From positions 1 to 51,165 of the forward strand of contig CANGUX010000004.1 of the NCBI GenBank assembly GCA_947457385.1: DNA of 51,165 bases. Reading direction: 5' to 3'. The notes under the pieces were generated by a model that had not been told where the DNA came from, did no database searches, and saw only the letters and a program-made list of their open reading frames with translations. This document shows, in pieces, positions 8,449 to 19,500 of this stretch (position 1 is its first letter; each line of letters begins with the position of its first letter). The stretch is from Holosporales bacterium. GTDB taxonomy: Bacteria > Pseudomonadota > Alphaproteobacteria > Holosporales > Holosporaceae. Both the position numbers and the translations under genes were made by a program.

Positions 8449-11082
8449 ATGGATAAACACTATTCTTTTTTAGACATTGAACCCGAAATGATCAAAAAGT
8501 GGGATAGCATTACAGATTCTCCTCATTCTAATGCCAAGCCTCTCTATACGATTTTGATGCCGCCCCCTAATGTCACAGGGGCATTGCATGTGGGGCATGC
8601 TCTTTCATCTACGTTGCAGGATATTTTGATTCGGTTTCATCGCATGCGTGGGGCTTCGGTGTGTTGGCTTCCTGGAACAGATCATGCGGGTATTTCTACG
8701 CAAATGATGGTAGAACGTGCCTTGGGAAAAGAGGGATTGACACGCCGCGAAATGGGGCGTGAAGCTTTTTTGCGTCGAGTTTGGGATTGGAAAGAACGCA
8801 CAGAGGCATGCATTTTAGATCAAATGAAACGGTTGGGATTTTCTGCCGATTGGTCTCGTTGTGTCTTTACGCTAGATGAAATTCCCAGTGCCCACGTGGT
8901 GGATGCCTTTTTGCATCTCTATGAAAAAGGCTGGATTGTGCGCGCAGAGCGCTTGGTCAATTGGGATCCTTCTTTGCAAACCGTGCTCTCTGATTTAGAA
9001 GTGGTTATGGTAGAAGAAAAGGGCAGTCTCTGGACCGTTGCCTATGACCTTGAGGGAGGAGGCACCATCCACATTGCCACAACACGTCCTGAAACCATTT
9101 TAGGAGATGGAGCCATTGCCGTACATCCAAAAGATGAGCGTTATGCTGCACTTATTGGTCAAAACGTGCGGGTTCCTCTGGTAGATCGTTGGGTGCCCAT
9201 TATTGCAGATGAAGAGGTTGACCCTAACAAAGGAACGGGGGCGCTGAAAGTGACCGCTGCCCATGATTTCCTCGATTTTCAAATGACTCAGCGCTATGCA
9301 AAAGCCAATCCAGAAAAAGAGCCGTTGTTCTCACTTTCTATTTTTGACGCATATGCCTGCCTTAATGAAACGGTGCCTGAAACATTTCGTGGATTAGATC
9401 GCTATGTGGCACGAAAAGCCGTGCTAGAAGCTCTTGGTCCCAGAGTCACCCACACAGAAGCCATTACGCACATGGTTCCGCACAGTGAGCGCTCAGGAGC
9501 AACCCTAGAGCCACGTTTAACCTCGCAATGGTTTATAGACACCACTGTGATGGCAAAAAACGCCCTGGATGCCGTTAAAGAAGGAAAAACTACTTTTGTG
9601 CCCCATGAATGGAACGCCTATTATTTTGGATGGCTAAAAGACCCTCAACCCTGGTGTATTTCTAGGCAATTATGGTGGGGCCATCGCATTCCCGCTTGGT
9701 TTGGTCCAGAAAACAGTTTATTTGTCGCCAGGACAGCCGAAGAGGCCCATCGTCAAGCTAAAGCTCAATTTGGAAAAGAGGTGGAATTGCATCAGGATGA
9801 AGATGTCCTGGATACCTGGTTTTCTTCAGGATTATGGCCCCTTCTAACCTTTAAAGAGGGACGCTATCCTACGAATGTTTTGGTGACAGGCTTTGATATT
9901 ATCTTTTTTTGGGTGGCACGCATGATGATGTTAAGCGTCGAAATGACAGGGGAAGTGCCCTTTCATACGGTCGTCATTCATCCCCTTGTGCGCGATGAAA
10001 AAGGAAAGAAAATGTCAAAAACCAAAGGCAATGTCATCGAACCTATGTCTGTGGCCCAGACCTATGGTGTAGATGCCTTGCGTTTTTCGTTGGCCTTGTC
10101 TGCCCTAGATGCGCAATACACGCGTTTCGGGCTTAAGGATGTAGAGCATGCCAGAAATTTCATGACAAAAGTATGGAATGTGGCTCGATTTTTACAGATG
10201 CACCATGTTCCTTTATCTGATACGCTGCCAAACACCATGGGAGTTATTTCAAGGTGGTTTGTTCATGCATGCCATCAGCAGCAAAGAAAATTGACAGAAC
10301 AGTTAGAGGGATATGCTTTTCATGAAGCTGCTTCTGGGCTGTATCATTTTGTGTGGCATTTGTTTTGCGATTGGTTTGTGGAATTTTCGAAAGATGCTTT
10401 GGCCCATGAAGCACAAAAAGAGGAAGTGCGCGCTGTATTAGGGTGGTCGTTTTCTAGAATTTTGCATTTGCTCCATCCTTTTGTGCCTTTTATTACGGAA
10501 AAATTATGGGAAGAAATGGCGACTCAGGATTCTTCTGCCCTCTGGATTAGCCCTTGGCCTAAGATTTGTGAGACACAAGAGGAACCTTCAATGCAGTGGA
10601 TCATGAACCTGATGGGAGAAGTGCGGAAATTGCGCGCTGGATTTTTATTACAAGCGTCTGTGCCCCTTTCTATCTTTATGTATGAATTATCTCCAGAAGA
10701 AAGGGTTATGCTTACAGAACATCGCACACGTTTAATGCGCATGCTTTCTCTGGAACAGATAGAAGGATCCATGGAAGCTATGCCAATTGGCATGCGTGGG
10801 GCAAAAATTCCTCTTGCATCTTCTCATGGGCGGTCTGCATTGCTGGTCATTCCCATTGCGCACTTGGTAGACCAAAAAGTAGAAAAAATGCGTCTAGATA
10901 AACTTATTCGTGAAACAGAAGAAGAAAAAACAGCCATAGCGCATCGCTTGCAAAACCAAGACTTTTTGGCGAAAGCCCCTAATGAAATCGTGCGCGAGCT
11001 GGAAGAACGCTTTCAAGCCAAAGAACACAGGCTGATGCAACTGCGTCAAGCGCTTTGTGCTTTAGAAGACACCATGTCTTGA
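8449..11082 (+). CDS. valS: valyl-tRNA synthetase
   Basis: Class I synthetase charging tRNA-Val, with an editing domain against Thr. The frame is open from 8380, but the ATG at 8449 (877 residues) has AGAAAGAG upstream and gives a normal N-terminus. HIGH is HVGH at residues 47-50 after MPPPNVTGAL; KMSKS is KMSKT at 521-525. The editing insertion contains TTRPETILGDGAIAVHP and KGTGALKVTAAHD. The anticodon-binding domain and the C-terminal coiled coil (from about residue 805, VEKMRLDKLIRETEEEK) are present, which marks the bacterial type rather than the shorter archaeal-like ValRS of Rickettsia. It is transcribed alone; about 830 bp without a gene follows. Confidence 0.97.
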   Translation: MDKHYSFLDIEPEMIKKWDSITDSPHSNAKPLYTILMPPPNVTGALHVGHALSSTLQDILIRFHRMRGASVCWLPGTDHAGISTQMMVERALGKEGLTRREMGREAFLRRVWDWKERTEACILDQMKRLGFSADWSRCVFTLDEIPSAHVVDAFLHLYEKGWIVRAERLVNWDPSLQTVLSDLEVVMVEEKGSLWTVAYDLEGGGTIHIATTRPETILGDGAIAVHPKDERYAALIGQNVRVPLVDRWVPIIADEEVDPNKGTGALKVTAAHDFLDFQMTQRYAKANPEKEPLFSLSIFDAYACLNETVPETFRGLDRYVARKAVLEALGPRVTHTEAITHMVPHSERSGATLEPRLTSQWFIDTTVMAKNALDAVKEGKTTFVPHEWNAYYFGWLKDPQPWCISRQLWWGHRIPAWFGPENSLFVARTAEEAHRQAKAQFGKEVELHQDEDVLDTWFSSGLWPLLTFKEGRYPTNVLVTGFDIIFFWVARMMMLSVEMTGEVPFHTVVIHPLVRDEKGKKMSKTKGNVIEPMSVAQTYGVDALRFSLALSALDAQYTRFGLKDVEHARNFMTKVWNVARFLQMHHVPLSDTLPNTMGVISRWFVHACHQQQRKLTEQLEGYAFHEAASGLYHFVWHLFCDWFVEFSKDALAHEAQKEEVRAVLGWSFSRILHLLHPFVPFITEKLWEEMATQDSSALWISPWPKICETQEEPSMQWIMNLMGEVRKLRAGFLLQASVPLSIFMYELSPEERVMLTEHRTRLMRMLSLEQIEGSMEAMPIGMRGAKIPLASSHGRSALLVIPIAHLVDQKVEKMRLDKLIRETEEEKTAIAHRLQNQDFLAKAPNEIVRELEERFQAKEHRLMQLRQALCALEDTMS

Positions 11083-11911
11083 AAAAAGGGGGATAGGGTC
11101 CAGAACCAACGTAGATGCCCAAAGGATGCCCCCCCAACATCGTCGCGGATGATCCTTGGGGGACATGCTAAAAAAAAAGCCACGATATAGTTGCAAGGCA
11201 CAATCAGATTAGACTGTGCACAATACAAGAAATCGCTCTAAAAACGCTGTGATAGATGCAAAAAATGCAAAGGGCATGATGTAGATAATCCATAAAAATC
11301 AAACTTCTTAGAAAAGTTCACTTAGACATGGAATGTGACAAAATCTAGTCCTATGTTCTGAAACAGTCCAACACATAATAGGTTTGGCTTGCATTAAATT
11401 GCAGCACGAAAAATGGTTAGGGCATGGATTGGCAGTCGAGATACCAAAGGTGAACAGGGTTTATAAAATACCTTACCAGAAAAATAGGATAGACAGCTGG
11501 GCATCATAGGCAGCGGTTTTTCTGGCAAAACAAGTGAGACATACCTCAAAAAAAATAGAACAACAAGCCGTATCCAGCCTTTCAACAAGACCATAAAACA
11601 GAGAGCTTCACTTAGCACGAAAAACGCTATCGCTCTCAAAGACAATAAAAAACCCTATGGGAAGGGATGTTTTTTCATTATGACCACTTGACACTTAATG
11701 CATTGAAGCAATAGAAAGCGATCCTTTTTAAGACTGCCCGAGATTTCGAAACGAAAAAACAACAAAGCAATGAACAGCGTTGACCCTCACATGATGCTTT
11801 TTAAGCAATCATTATGCCATCTTTACTCAGTGGGGAGTCCATGGATGTGCAGAAAATTGCACGCATTTACATGGCTTAAAAACGAATGATTTTGCAAATT
11901 TGAGGCCCATG
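11083..11911. other. 829 bp without a recognisable gene
   Basis: Only short open frames occur. The best, minus strand 11394-11645, is a hydrophobic 83-residue frame with no recognisable family, poor start context and no continuation; it may be debris of a membrane protein. No RNA gene, long inverted repeat or tandem repeat was seen. I take it to be decayed sequence. Confidence 0.5.
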
Positions 11912-11985
11912 TGGAGCGGGTGATGGGAATCGGACCCACGTAACCAGCTTGGAAGGCTGGGGCTCTACCATTGAGCTACACCCGC
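11912..11985 (-). tRNA. tRNA-Gly (TCC)
   Basis: Complete cloverleaf on the minus strand. The acceptor GCGGGTG pairs with CACCCGC, the D-arm is AGCTCAATGGTAGAGC, the anticodon stem is CCAGC/GCTGG with loop CTTCCAA (anticodon TCC), and the T-loop is TCCGATT. Discriminator T is followed by an encoded CCA, the only one of the four tRNAs here with CCA in the genome. It lies 20 bp downstream of tRNA-Tyr and is probably co-transcribed with it. Confidence 0.95.
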
Positions 11986-12005
11986 AAAGACGCTAAGTCT
12001 CTATG

Positions 12006-12088
12006 TGGAGGGGGCAGGGTTCGAACCTGCGTAGACATTCGTCGGCAGATTTACAGTCTGCTGCCATTAACCACTCGGCCACCCCTCC
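12006..12088 (-). tRNA. tRNA-Tyr (GTA)
   Basis: Minus-strand tRNA with a long variable arm. The acceptor GGAGGGG pairs with CCCCTCC, the D-arm is GGCCGAGTGGTTAATGGC, the anticodon stem is GCAGA/TCTGC with loop CTGTAAA (anticodon GTA), and the T-arm is GCAGG-TTCGAAC-CCTGC. CCA is not encoded. It is transcribed first in a Tyr-Gly tRNA pair. Confidence 0.95.
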
Positions 12089-12907
12089 CTATATAGCTCT
12101 ATTATCGAAGATTGAACCTAAAAAGTCAATGGAATACAACACGCTTTTAGGGGGTTTTTGGGGCACAAAAAAAATGGATAAGAAACAAGGACTGATGCAT
12201 CCAAGAACGGTCAGCAAAAAAATGATCGTCTATTGCTCAAGGGTGTCTTTTAAAATCTTGGGGCGATCCCCTCTATCATAAGGCAAACGGCAATCAAAAG
12301 CTGATGATTCAAAGCCTTTGGTGTCATCTTTTGGCAAAGAATGATTGTTCCAAAATGGAGCTGAAGCATTGGATTTATGGGCATATTGGTTGGTTTGACG
12401 CATAAATGTCCAGATGGCATCCCTATGGGTTGCAAATTTGAAGTTGGGCATGGAAAGAATGCGAAAATAGCCTCATAAAGGTTATCCCATGGATGCATTC
12501 TATTTTGAATCCTCCGAATTCATCGTTTCATAGTGATGAAGAAGTTTTCTATGGAATTTAGGTGTGGTGCATAAAGCGGCAAACATACTATCCTACATTC
12601 TACAAATTCCACGATTTTTGATTTTTCTTAGATTCTGAGAGCTTACAGCACTTATAGGCCAACAGATTAATGAAATGGATGGGGCATTTTCTGCATCTAT
12701 GCCTTTGAACCCAGAAAAAAGCCATTCTTAATCTTTTCTAAGATAGCCGCATGGCTTGTATTTTATGCTGATTCTTATCGATATTGAGCAATGCCTTTTC
12801 TTGCCATTCAAGCCATTTAATGATTCTCCTCATCACTCGAAAGAAGAGACTTTTTCAAAGGATCATGAAAGAATAAAAGGACATTCTTGCAAAAAGAGTC
12901 TAATCCT
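12089..12907. other. gene-free stretch between tRNA-Tyr and alr, containing IS debris
   Basis: About 820 bp. Apart from the transposase fragment at 12520-12627 it contains only short overlapping frames (minus strand 12230-12498) without recognisable motifs. Stop codons in all frames and the transposase fragment suggest a decayed insertion. Confidence 0.5.
12520..12627 (-). pseudogene. IS630-type transposase remnant (C-terminal fragment)
   Basis: On the minus strand, an open fragment from about 12627 to the TGA at 12520 reads EKSKIVEFVE, then CRIVCLPLYAPHLNSIENFF, then ITMKR. It matches the DDE-transposase signature LPPYSPxLNPIExFW of IS630/Tc1-like elements, with decay at several positions (PLY for PPY, NSIE for NPIE). 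It is far too short to be functional, and the upstream part of the gene is broken by stops. No terminal inverted repeats could be identified. Confidence 0.75.
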
Positions 12908-14056
12908 ATGATGGCCCACGCCATTTTATCCACTGAAAACCTAAGGCACAATGTCCAGGTTCTACGGAAAAAAATTGGAAGAGCAAAGCTTATTGCCATG
13001 GTGAAAGCCAATGCCTATGGACATGGACTGCGTTCTGTCGCCTTGAGACTGTCTTCTCTTGTGGACCTTTTTGGGGTAGCGCGACTCCATGAAGCATGGG
13101 ATTTACGTCAGGCCGGCATTCAAACTCCTATTCTTTTGGCTGAAGGATGCATAGGGAAAGAAGAACTAACGTTCGCCATCCAAGAACGCTTTCATGTTGT
13201 GGTGCATTCTTTTTCACAGATACAAGATATAGAAGACACGATGGGCTTATCCGCTTCATCCCCAATGTATCCCCTGCATATTTGGATCAAAATCAATACG
13301 GGCATGAATCGCCTGGGGTTTCGTCCCCATGAACTACCAGAAGCAAGTCGACGCCTGTCCCAATGTAAAGGGATCGCAACGCCTTTGCGCATACTTTCCC
13401 ATTTTGCGTGCGCAGATGATCCTTCTCATCCCCTTAATGCACAGCAAATGCTGGCCTTTCAACACAGCAAGGATCTCTTGTCTCAAGAACTAGAAACCTA
13501 TGAATCTAGTTTTTGCAATTCTGCAGCACTCTTTGCCTTTCCGCAATGGCATGAAACTTATGTCCGTCCCGGATTATCTTTGTATGGTATTTCTCCCTTT
13601 TCAGAACATATTGCAGAAGATTTGGATTTAAAACCCGTGATGACGTTGCGATCTTCTTTGATTGCCATCCAATCCCTCTCATGTGGAGAATCCATTGGGT
13701 ATGGGGCAAGAAGCCGCTGCACAAAAGACATGCGCTTGGGTGTCGTTGCCATTGGATACGGAGATGGCTTTCCTATCAGCGCAAGCGATGGAACCCCTGT
13801 TTTAATACATGGAATACGATGTCCTGTTATAGGACGTATTTCTATGGACATGATGACGGTAGATCTGAGTGCCGTTCCACAAGCAAACATAGGGGATCTG
13901 GTCACACTTTGGGGAGAAGACCCTCTTGGCCATAGACTTCCCGTGGAGCATATTGCAACTTATGCCCATACGATTCCCTATGATCTTATAACCGGGGTAC
14001 TGCATCGTGTTAAATTTTTTTGGACCCCGTATTCTAATACGGATGGTTCTTCTTAA
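12908..14056 (+). CDS. alr: alanine racemase
   Basis: PLP enzyme making D-alanine for peptidoglycan. I chose the ATG at 12908 (382 residues), which has AAAAAGAG upstream; the frame is open further back to a TTG at 12887. The PLP lysine is Lys33 in MVKANAYGHG. The second catalytic base is Tyr265 in GESIGYGARSRC, at the position standard for the family. HIWIKINTGMNRLGF and RPGLSLYG are further signatures. It stands alone between two gene-poor stretches. Together with ftsI, ftsL and rsmH it shows that a peptidoglycan pathway is, or recently was, present. Confidence 0.96.
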   Translation: MMAHAILSTENLRHNVQVLRKKIGRAKLIAMVKANAYGHGLRSVALRLSSLVDLFGVARLHEAWDLRQAGIQTPILLAEGCIGKEELTFAIQERFHVVVHSFSQIQDIEDTMGLSASSPMYPLHIWIKINTGMNRLGFRPHELPEASRRLSQCKGIATPLRILSHFACADDPSHPLNAQQMLAFQHSKDLLSQELETYESSFCNSAALFAFPQWHETYVRPGLSLYGISPFSEHIAEDLDLKPVMTLRSSLIAIQSLSCGESIGYGARSRCTKDMRLGVVAIGYGDGFPISASDGTPVLIHGIRCPVIGRISMDMMTVDLSAVPQANIGDLVTLWGEDPLGHRLPVEHIATYAHTIPYDLITGVLHRVKFFWTPYSNTDGSS

Positions 14057-14768
14057 CAGCAATATGCATTGGAAAAAGTGCTATCAAGACTCTAGAGAAG
14101 CTGTGTAACATTGCGCATGGGTTTAAAGACGATTAAAAGGCCTATAAATGCCATATCTTCACGTATCATTTTCCCACAAAGACGAGAAATGGTGTTGCGG
14201 CAATATTGTTATGATCTAAGAACTTACGTATAAGCTAGCATTAGGAAAAATTAAGATTCTTTGGAAACCCCCCAAATCTTATCTCCATGGGTTACTTGGC
14301 TGCAATGAGGTGCAATGATTGAGAATGACAGTGCATTTTATACCTTGAACATACAATCATGGCACTTCTCATGTGCAAAAAGTATGCACATGATTGCTTT
14401 GTTTGTCTTATCGTCTATGTCTATGTATTAGGTTTTTAACGTATGTCCATCAGGACTGGTCCGTTTTTTCTTCCATAAACAGAGCTTTTGTGACTTTAAA
14501 ATAAGAGTGGCATTCACCCAAGGGGACAAGCGCCATAAAGGTTCGATCTTTCATCCTTAGCGTATGCTTACGATCTGAATTAGAAGATGGGGGGCATTTT
14601 TTTAAAAGTGGCTTTCAAAAGATGGCCTTTAATCCCCGTGAATCAACGCAGTTTTTCCTCATCTAAGCCTTGACTGTTTTCATCATGCATCATAGCTCTT
14701 TTTTAGACCCTTTTAAGAGAACCTTTGTTCCATGTAGATATAGGTGTTTTGAAAGACTACGAAAACCA
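14057..14768. other. 712 bp without a recognisable gene
   Basis: No open frame of more than about 60 codons, no RNA fold and no repeats were recognised between alr and tRNA-Arg. Probably decayed sequence. Confidence 0.5.
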
Positions 14769-14841
14769 TACGCTCGGCGGGACTTGAACCCACGACCCCA
14801 GGATTAGGAATCCTGTGCTCTATCCACTGAGCTACGAGCGC
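14769..14841 (-). tRNA. tRNA-Arg (CCT)
   Basis: Minus-strand cloverleaf. The acceptor GCGCTCG pairs with CGAGCGT (G1-U72 wobble), the D-arm is AGCTCAGTGGATAGAGC, the anticodon stem is CAGGA/TCCTG with loop TTCCTAA (anticodon CCT), and the T-arm is GTGGG-TTCAAGT-CCCGC. CCA is not encoded. It sits just downstream of ctpA on the same strand. Confidence 0.93.
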
Positions 14842-14950
14842 ATGAGAAAAGTATATCAGATCGAAAAAATCATGACGAGCCTAAACAAGGCACTTTAGCG
14901 CGTGCCATGAACACGCACAGCACGCTAGCCCTTGAATATGCTTCAATTCC

Positions 14951-16387
14951 CTATTTCCCCATCCGAAAAAGTAGCTGCTTTGTAGGCAACTCCACGTTCC
15001 CAGGCACAGTGGGTTTGTGTTTAGATTTATAGAAAAACACATAGAGAGCCCGCACTGTATCCAAAGCGCGCTGCAACTGAAAATCAGCTTCTGTATTGTC
15101 CTCTGTCTTTTTGGCCAATTGAGATGGAGTGGCAATTGCTCCCTTTGTGGACTTTGCATCTAATTCAGGGGCTTGCTTTTCTGCCGCCAAAGATCCTGCA
15201 AGATCCTTTTCTCTCAGTTCAAAAATAGGGGCTTGTGCTTCGGCAAGGACACGAGGCTCAATCCATACATCTGGTTTAATGCCATGCCCTTGAATAGGAT
15301 GCCCTAACGGTGTATAAAACCGTGCAATGGTCAGCTTAATGCCCCCATCTTTTCCGTCAGAAAGCGGAATGACTCTTTGGACAGACCCTTTTCCAAAAGT
15401 GGGTTTGCCCAACAAAAGTGCCTTTCCATGATCTTGTAAGGCACCAGCCATAATCTCAGAAGCTGAGGCAGATCCTTCATTGATTAAAAGGACCACAGGC
15501 AATGAGCCAACGATCACCTTTCCTGGGATTGCCATGGAAACAGAATTGCTTTCTGGACGTCTCCCTTTTGTAGAAACAATGATGCCTTCTCCTACAAAAC
15601 AATTGACCACTGAAATGGCTTGATCTAACAATCCTCCTGGATTATTTCTTACATCCACAACCCATCCTTTTTGACGATTCCCCAATGTTTTTTGAATTTC
15701 TTTGATGGCATGGATCAACAATTCTGTGGTTTTTTCATCAAAGGTAGAAATACGCAAATACCCCACATCGCCGTCTATTCTCCATTTAACCGATTTGATG
15801 GAAATAATGGCGCGCCTAACAGTCAAAGAAAAGGGTTTGCTGTTTTCTCTCTTAATAAGAAGAACGACTTTGGTGCCCGGAGCCCCTCGCATTTTTTTTA
15901 CCGATTCAGATAAACTCATGCCTTGAGTTGGGGTTCCATTAATGGCTAAAATAAGATCCCCTGCTTTAATGCCAGATAACGCAGCAGGCGTATCATCAAT
16001 GGGTGCAATAATCAAAGGAATGCCATCTTTATCTTTGGATACTTCCATGCCTAAGCCACCAAATTCTCCTTTCGTATGTTCACATAGATCTCGGTATTCA
16101 TCTGGATCATAAAAATCAGAATGCGCATCGGCCATATTCAGCAAGCCTTTGAGGGCTCCTTTAAAGAGAATTTCCGGCTTTATTTCTTCTGGATGATGTT
16201 CAGAGATTAGCTTCATGGTTTCTATGAAAAGTGCAGATTGCTCTTCACGACTAAATTGATGCAACCGTTTCTCTTGAAGTGCCGGACGCGCAGAAATGCT
16301 TCCAGAGCCATGAACGCCTGATACACCGATGAGCCCCAACAGAAATATTTTCCAGCTTATTTTTTTTCTTAGAAGGCGTTCCATCAT
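14951..16387 (-). CDS. ctpA: C-terminal processing protease (S41 family)
   Basis: Periplasmic serine protease that trims the C-termini of exported proteins. The 478-residue product has a basic N-terminus and signal sequence (about residues 1-27). A PDZ domain spans about residues 108-190 (GGLGMEVSKDKDG ... LILAINGTPTQG). The S41 catalytic core has the nucleophile Ser308 in NEGSASASEIMAG and the general base Lys333 in GKPTFGKGSVQ, 25 residues apart as in E. coli Prc. The C-terminal tail of about 100 residues after the core is Ala/Lys/Glu rich. It lies downstream of dnaE on the same strand with a 120-bp gap. Confidence 0.95.
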   Translation of the reverse strand: MMERLLRKKISWKIFLLGLIGVSGVHGSGSISARPALQEKRLHQFSREEQSALFIETMKLISEHHPEEIKPEILFKGALKGLLNMADAHSDFYDPDEYRDLCEHTKGEFGGLGMEVSKDKDGIPLIIAPIDDTPAALSGIKAGDLILAINGTPTQGMSLSESVKKMRGAPGTKVVLLIKRENSKPFSLTVRRAIISIKSVKWRIDGDVGYLRISTFDEKTTELLIHAIKEIQKTLGNRQKGWVVDVRNNPGGLLDQAISVVNCFVGEGIIVSTKGRRPESNSVSMAIPGKVIVGSLPVVLLINEGSASASEIMAGALQDHGKALLLGKPTFGKGSVQRVIPLSDGKDGGIKLTIARFYTPLGHPIQGHGIKPDVWIEPRVLAEAQAPIFELREKDLAGSLAAEKQAPELDAKSTKGAIATPSQLAKKTEDNTEADFQLQRALDTVRALYVFFYKSKHKPTVPGNVELPTKQLLFRMGK

Positions 16388-16507
16388 CTATTGGTCTAAA
16401 AAATACGATACAAATATACTAACTGATTCCTTAGGCCCCTGCAATGAACTTCTTTCAAAATGCATAGAAAAAAGAAGCCCTTTTTCCCATTATATTCTTA
16501 AAAAACA

Positions 16508-19500
16508 TCAGATAAAACAAGAAAGAGACATGCGAAGAGACATCGTTAAATGGTAACGAGAAGGTAGAACGATTCGAAAGGTGCAAGAGGTTGTCTTTAA
16601 AAAAACAATGCATTGCGTGCGCCCCAGAGAAGCCTCTTTTAGGGTGTGGTGTAAAGCCATAAGATCTGCTTCGCTGGCAAGCTTTAAGATTAAGATATCG
16701 TCTAAAGGATGCTCTTTTAGGGGTAAAATTTCCTGTGCTGTAAGGCGTAAAAGTTCTCCATCAAGGCGTCCTTGTGCGCGTAAAAACAGAGGCGTGCCCA
16801 CGACCAAGAAACCACGAGCACGGGCCAAGAGATCTGAAAAGACCGTCACCTCACACGTGCCTCTGGGATCTGAAAGGTGTACGAATGCATATTTTTTTCC
16901 TGTCTTGCTTATTTTTTCTAATACTTCCATGACCATGCCCATCATGGGAAAAGTTTTTCCAGCCAAGGCCTTGTTGCCTTCCAAAGCGTCCATAGAGATA
17001 AAATCAGGATGCCCCTCATCCTCTAAAGGGTGCGCTGTGAGATAAAATCCTATGGCATTGAACTCATGCTGTAAGGATTCATGCAAAGACCACGGTTCTT
17101 TTTCTTCTAGGACTTCATGCAGCGATGGCATAGCAAACAGGGAATCTTGCCGTGTTGATACAGAAGGCGCGCGAAGCAATCGTTCCACCGAGGCCATTAA
17201 AGAAGAGCGCTTACCTGGATAAAGGGCATCAAATGCGCCTGCGGCAATAAGGCTTTCCAGGTGTTTTTTATTTAAGCCATAAGGGATCATGCGTTGGGTA
17301 AATGCAAAAATATCTGCAAAAGGTCCATTTTCCATGCGTTCTAGAACGACTTTTTCCATCATCGCCACCCCAACCTGTTTTAGAGCAGATAACCCATATC
17401 GAATGCTTGCTTGGCCTGGCACGATACTGAAAAGACAGGCAGAGTGATTGATGTCCGGGGGAAGAATCGCAATGCCCATGCGTTTTGTTTCTTTTATAAA
17501 CACGCGGAGTTTATCGCTGTTATGGGTTTCATGAATCATTAAAGCCGTCATAAATTCTACGGGAGCATGGGCTTTAAGATAGGCACATTGATAGGCCAAC
17601 AAGGCATAAGGCACGGAATGGGCTTTGGGGAAAGCATAGCCTGCAAATTTTGCAATTTGATCAAAAAGGAGAGAAGCCGTTTCTGGGTTTCCTCCTTGCT
17701 TTGTAAGCGTTCCCTTGACAAAGGCTTGGCGCTGAGCATCCATTTCAGCCTTGATTTTTTTCCCCATGGCACGCCGCAACAGATCGGCCCCGCCCAAGCT
17801 ATAGCCTGCTAAAACACGGGCAATTTGAAGAACTTGTTCTTGATACACCATAACTCCATAGGTGGGTTTCAGGATTTCTTCTAGGCAAGGATAGGCATAG
17901 GCAACGATTTCACGTCCATGTCGGCACGCCAAATAACGTGGAATATTTTCCATGGGGCCAGGACGATACAATGAAATGAGTGCAACGATTTCTTCGAAAT
18001 TTTCAGGCTGAAGTTGGCGCAAAACATCGCTCATGCCACTGCTTTCCAGCTGAAAAATCCCTACGGTTTCTACGCGTCTTAAAAGATCAAAAGTCAATGC
18101 ATCGTCTAAAGGAAGGAGATTAAGGTGCAAAGAAACCCCTCTGTGCATCAATAAATCCGTGACACATTTTAAAATAGTCAAGGTTGTAAGCCCTAAAAAG
18201 TCGAATTTTACAAGACCGGCATCCTCAATGTATTTCAAAGAAAATTCAGTGGCGGGAAGCAAAGCCTCTTCCACCTGATACAAAGGCACACAATCTGGTA
18301 AAGCAGTATGACCAATGATAATGCCCGCAGCATGGGTTGAAGCATGACGATACAACCCCTCTAGCTTTGTGCCTAAGGTGATCAAGCGATGGACTTGAGC
18401 ATCTTCTTCGGCAAGGGTTTTTAACTGGGGCTCCAGCTCTAGCGCTTCTTGCAGCGTCACGGGTTGGGCAGGATGATTGGGAATAAGTTTGCAAATTTTA
18501 TCCACTTGGGTATAGGGCATTTGGAGGACACGCCCTACGTCCCGCAAGACTCCTCGAGCTTTTAAGGTTCCAAAGGTAATGATTTGAGCCACCTTATCTG
18601 CCCCATATTTTTCACGCACATACAAAATCACTTCATCGCGGCGTTGTTGACAAAAATCTACGTCAAAGTCAGGCATGCTAACGCGTTCAGGATTTAAAAA
18701 ACGCTCAAAAAAAAGGTTGAATCGGATAGGATCAACGTCGGTAATGGCCAAAGACCATGCCACCAAAGAACTGGCCCCAGAACCGCGCCCTGGCCCCACA
18801 GGAATGCCTTGTGATTTAGCCCATTGAATAAAATCTGAAACGATTAAAAAATACCCTGAAAACCCCATGGTTTGAATCATTTCGCATTCATAGGTCAAGC
18901 GCTCAGTGTACTGAAGGCGCAGTGTTTCATGATCTTTTGACAGGGCCAAGGGAAGTACTTCTTCAACCAATCGCTTTTCCAATCCCTGTTGGGCTTGAGC
19001 ATCCAGCTCTTCTTTTTCAGATCTAGAGGTGGGAAAGGAGGGCAAAACAGGCGCTTTTGCTTTGAGCAGAAAAGAACAGCGTTTCATGATTTGCCAGGTG
19101 TTATCTAACGCCTCTGGAAGATCTTGAAAGAGGGTTTCCATAGAGTGAGGAGAACGAAAAAACGCTCCTGCATCACAACGAGGGCGATCCTCTTCTTGCA
19201 CATAACGCCCCAAAGCAATACAACGCAAGGTGTCTGCGGCTTCATAGTCTTTGGGGGTCAAAAAATAAGAAGGATTGGTGGCCACAACAGGAATCCCCTT
19301 TTCATAGGCCCAATCCAAGAGTTGCTCTTCTATGGCCAAAGTGTTTTGGGTTTCTTTAAAGACCAAAAGGTCTTTCTCTTCTTGTGAAACCGCTTCATTG
19401 CGAGAGATTTCCACATAAAGGCGATTGGGAAACCAAGCGCTAAGGCGCTCTAATGTTTTTTCTGCTCTGGGCGTGTTTCCCAATGCAAGATCGCGATCTA

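Noticed and set aside
11394-11645. 83-residue hydrophobic minus-strand gene
   Set aside because: No ribosome site, no family resemblance, isolated in a gene-free stretch; more likely debris.
12230-12498. Overlapping minus-strand small genes
   Set aside because: Two frames compete, neither has motifs or a ribosome site, and both adjoin transposase debris.
12887-12907. TTG start for alr
   Set aside because: The ATG at 12908 has AAAAAGAG upstream and gives the usual N-terminal length, with Lys33 and Tyr265 in standard positions.
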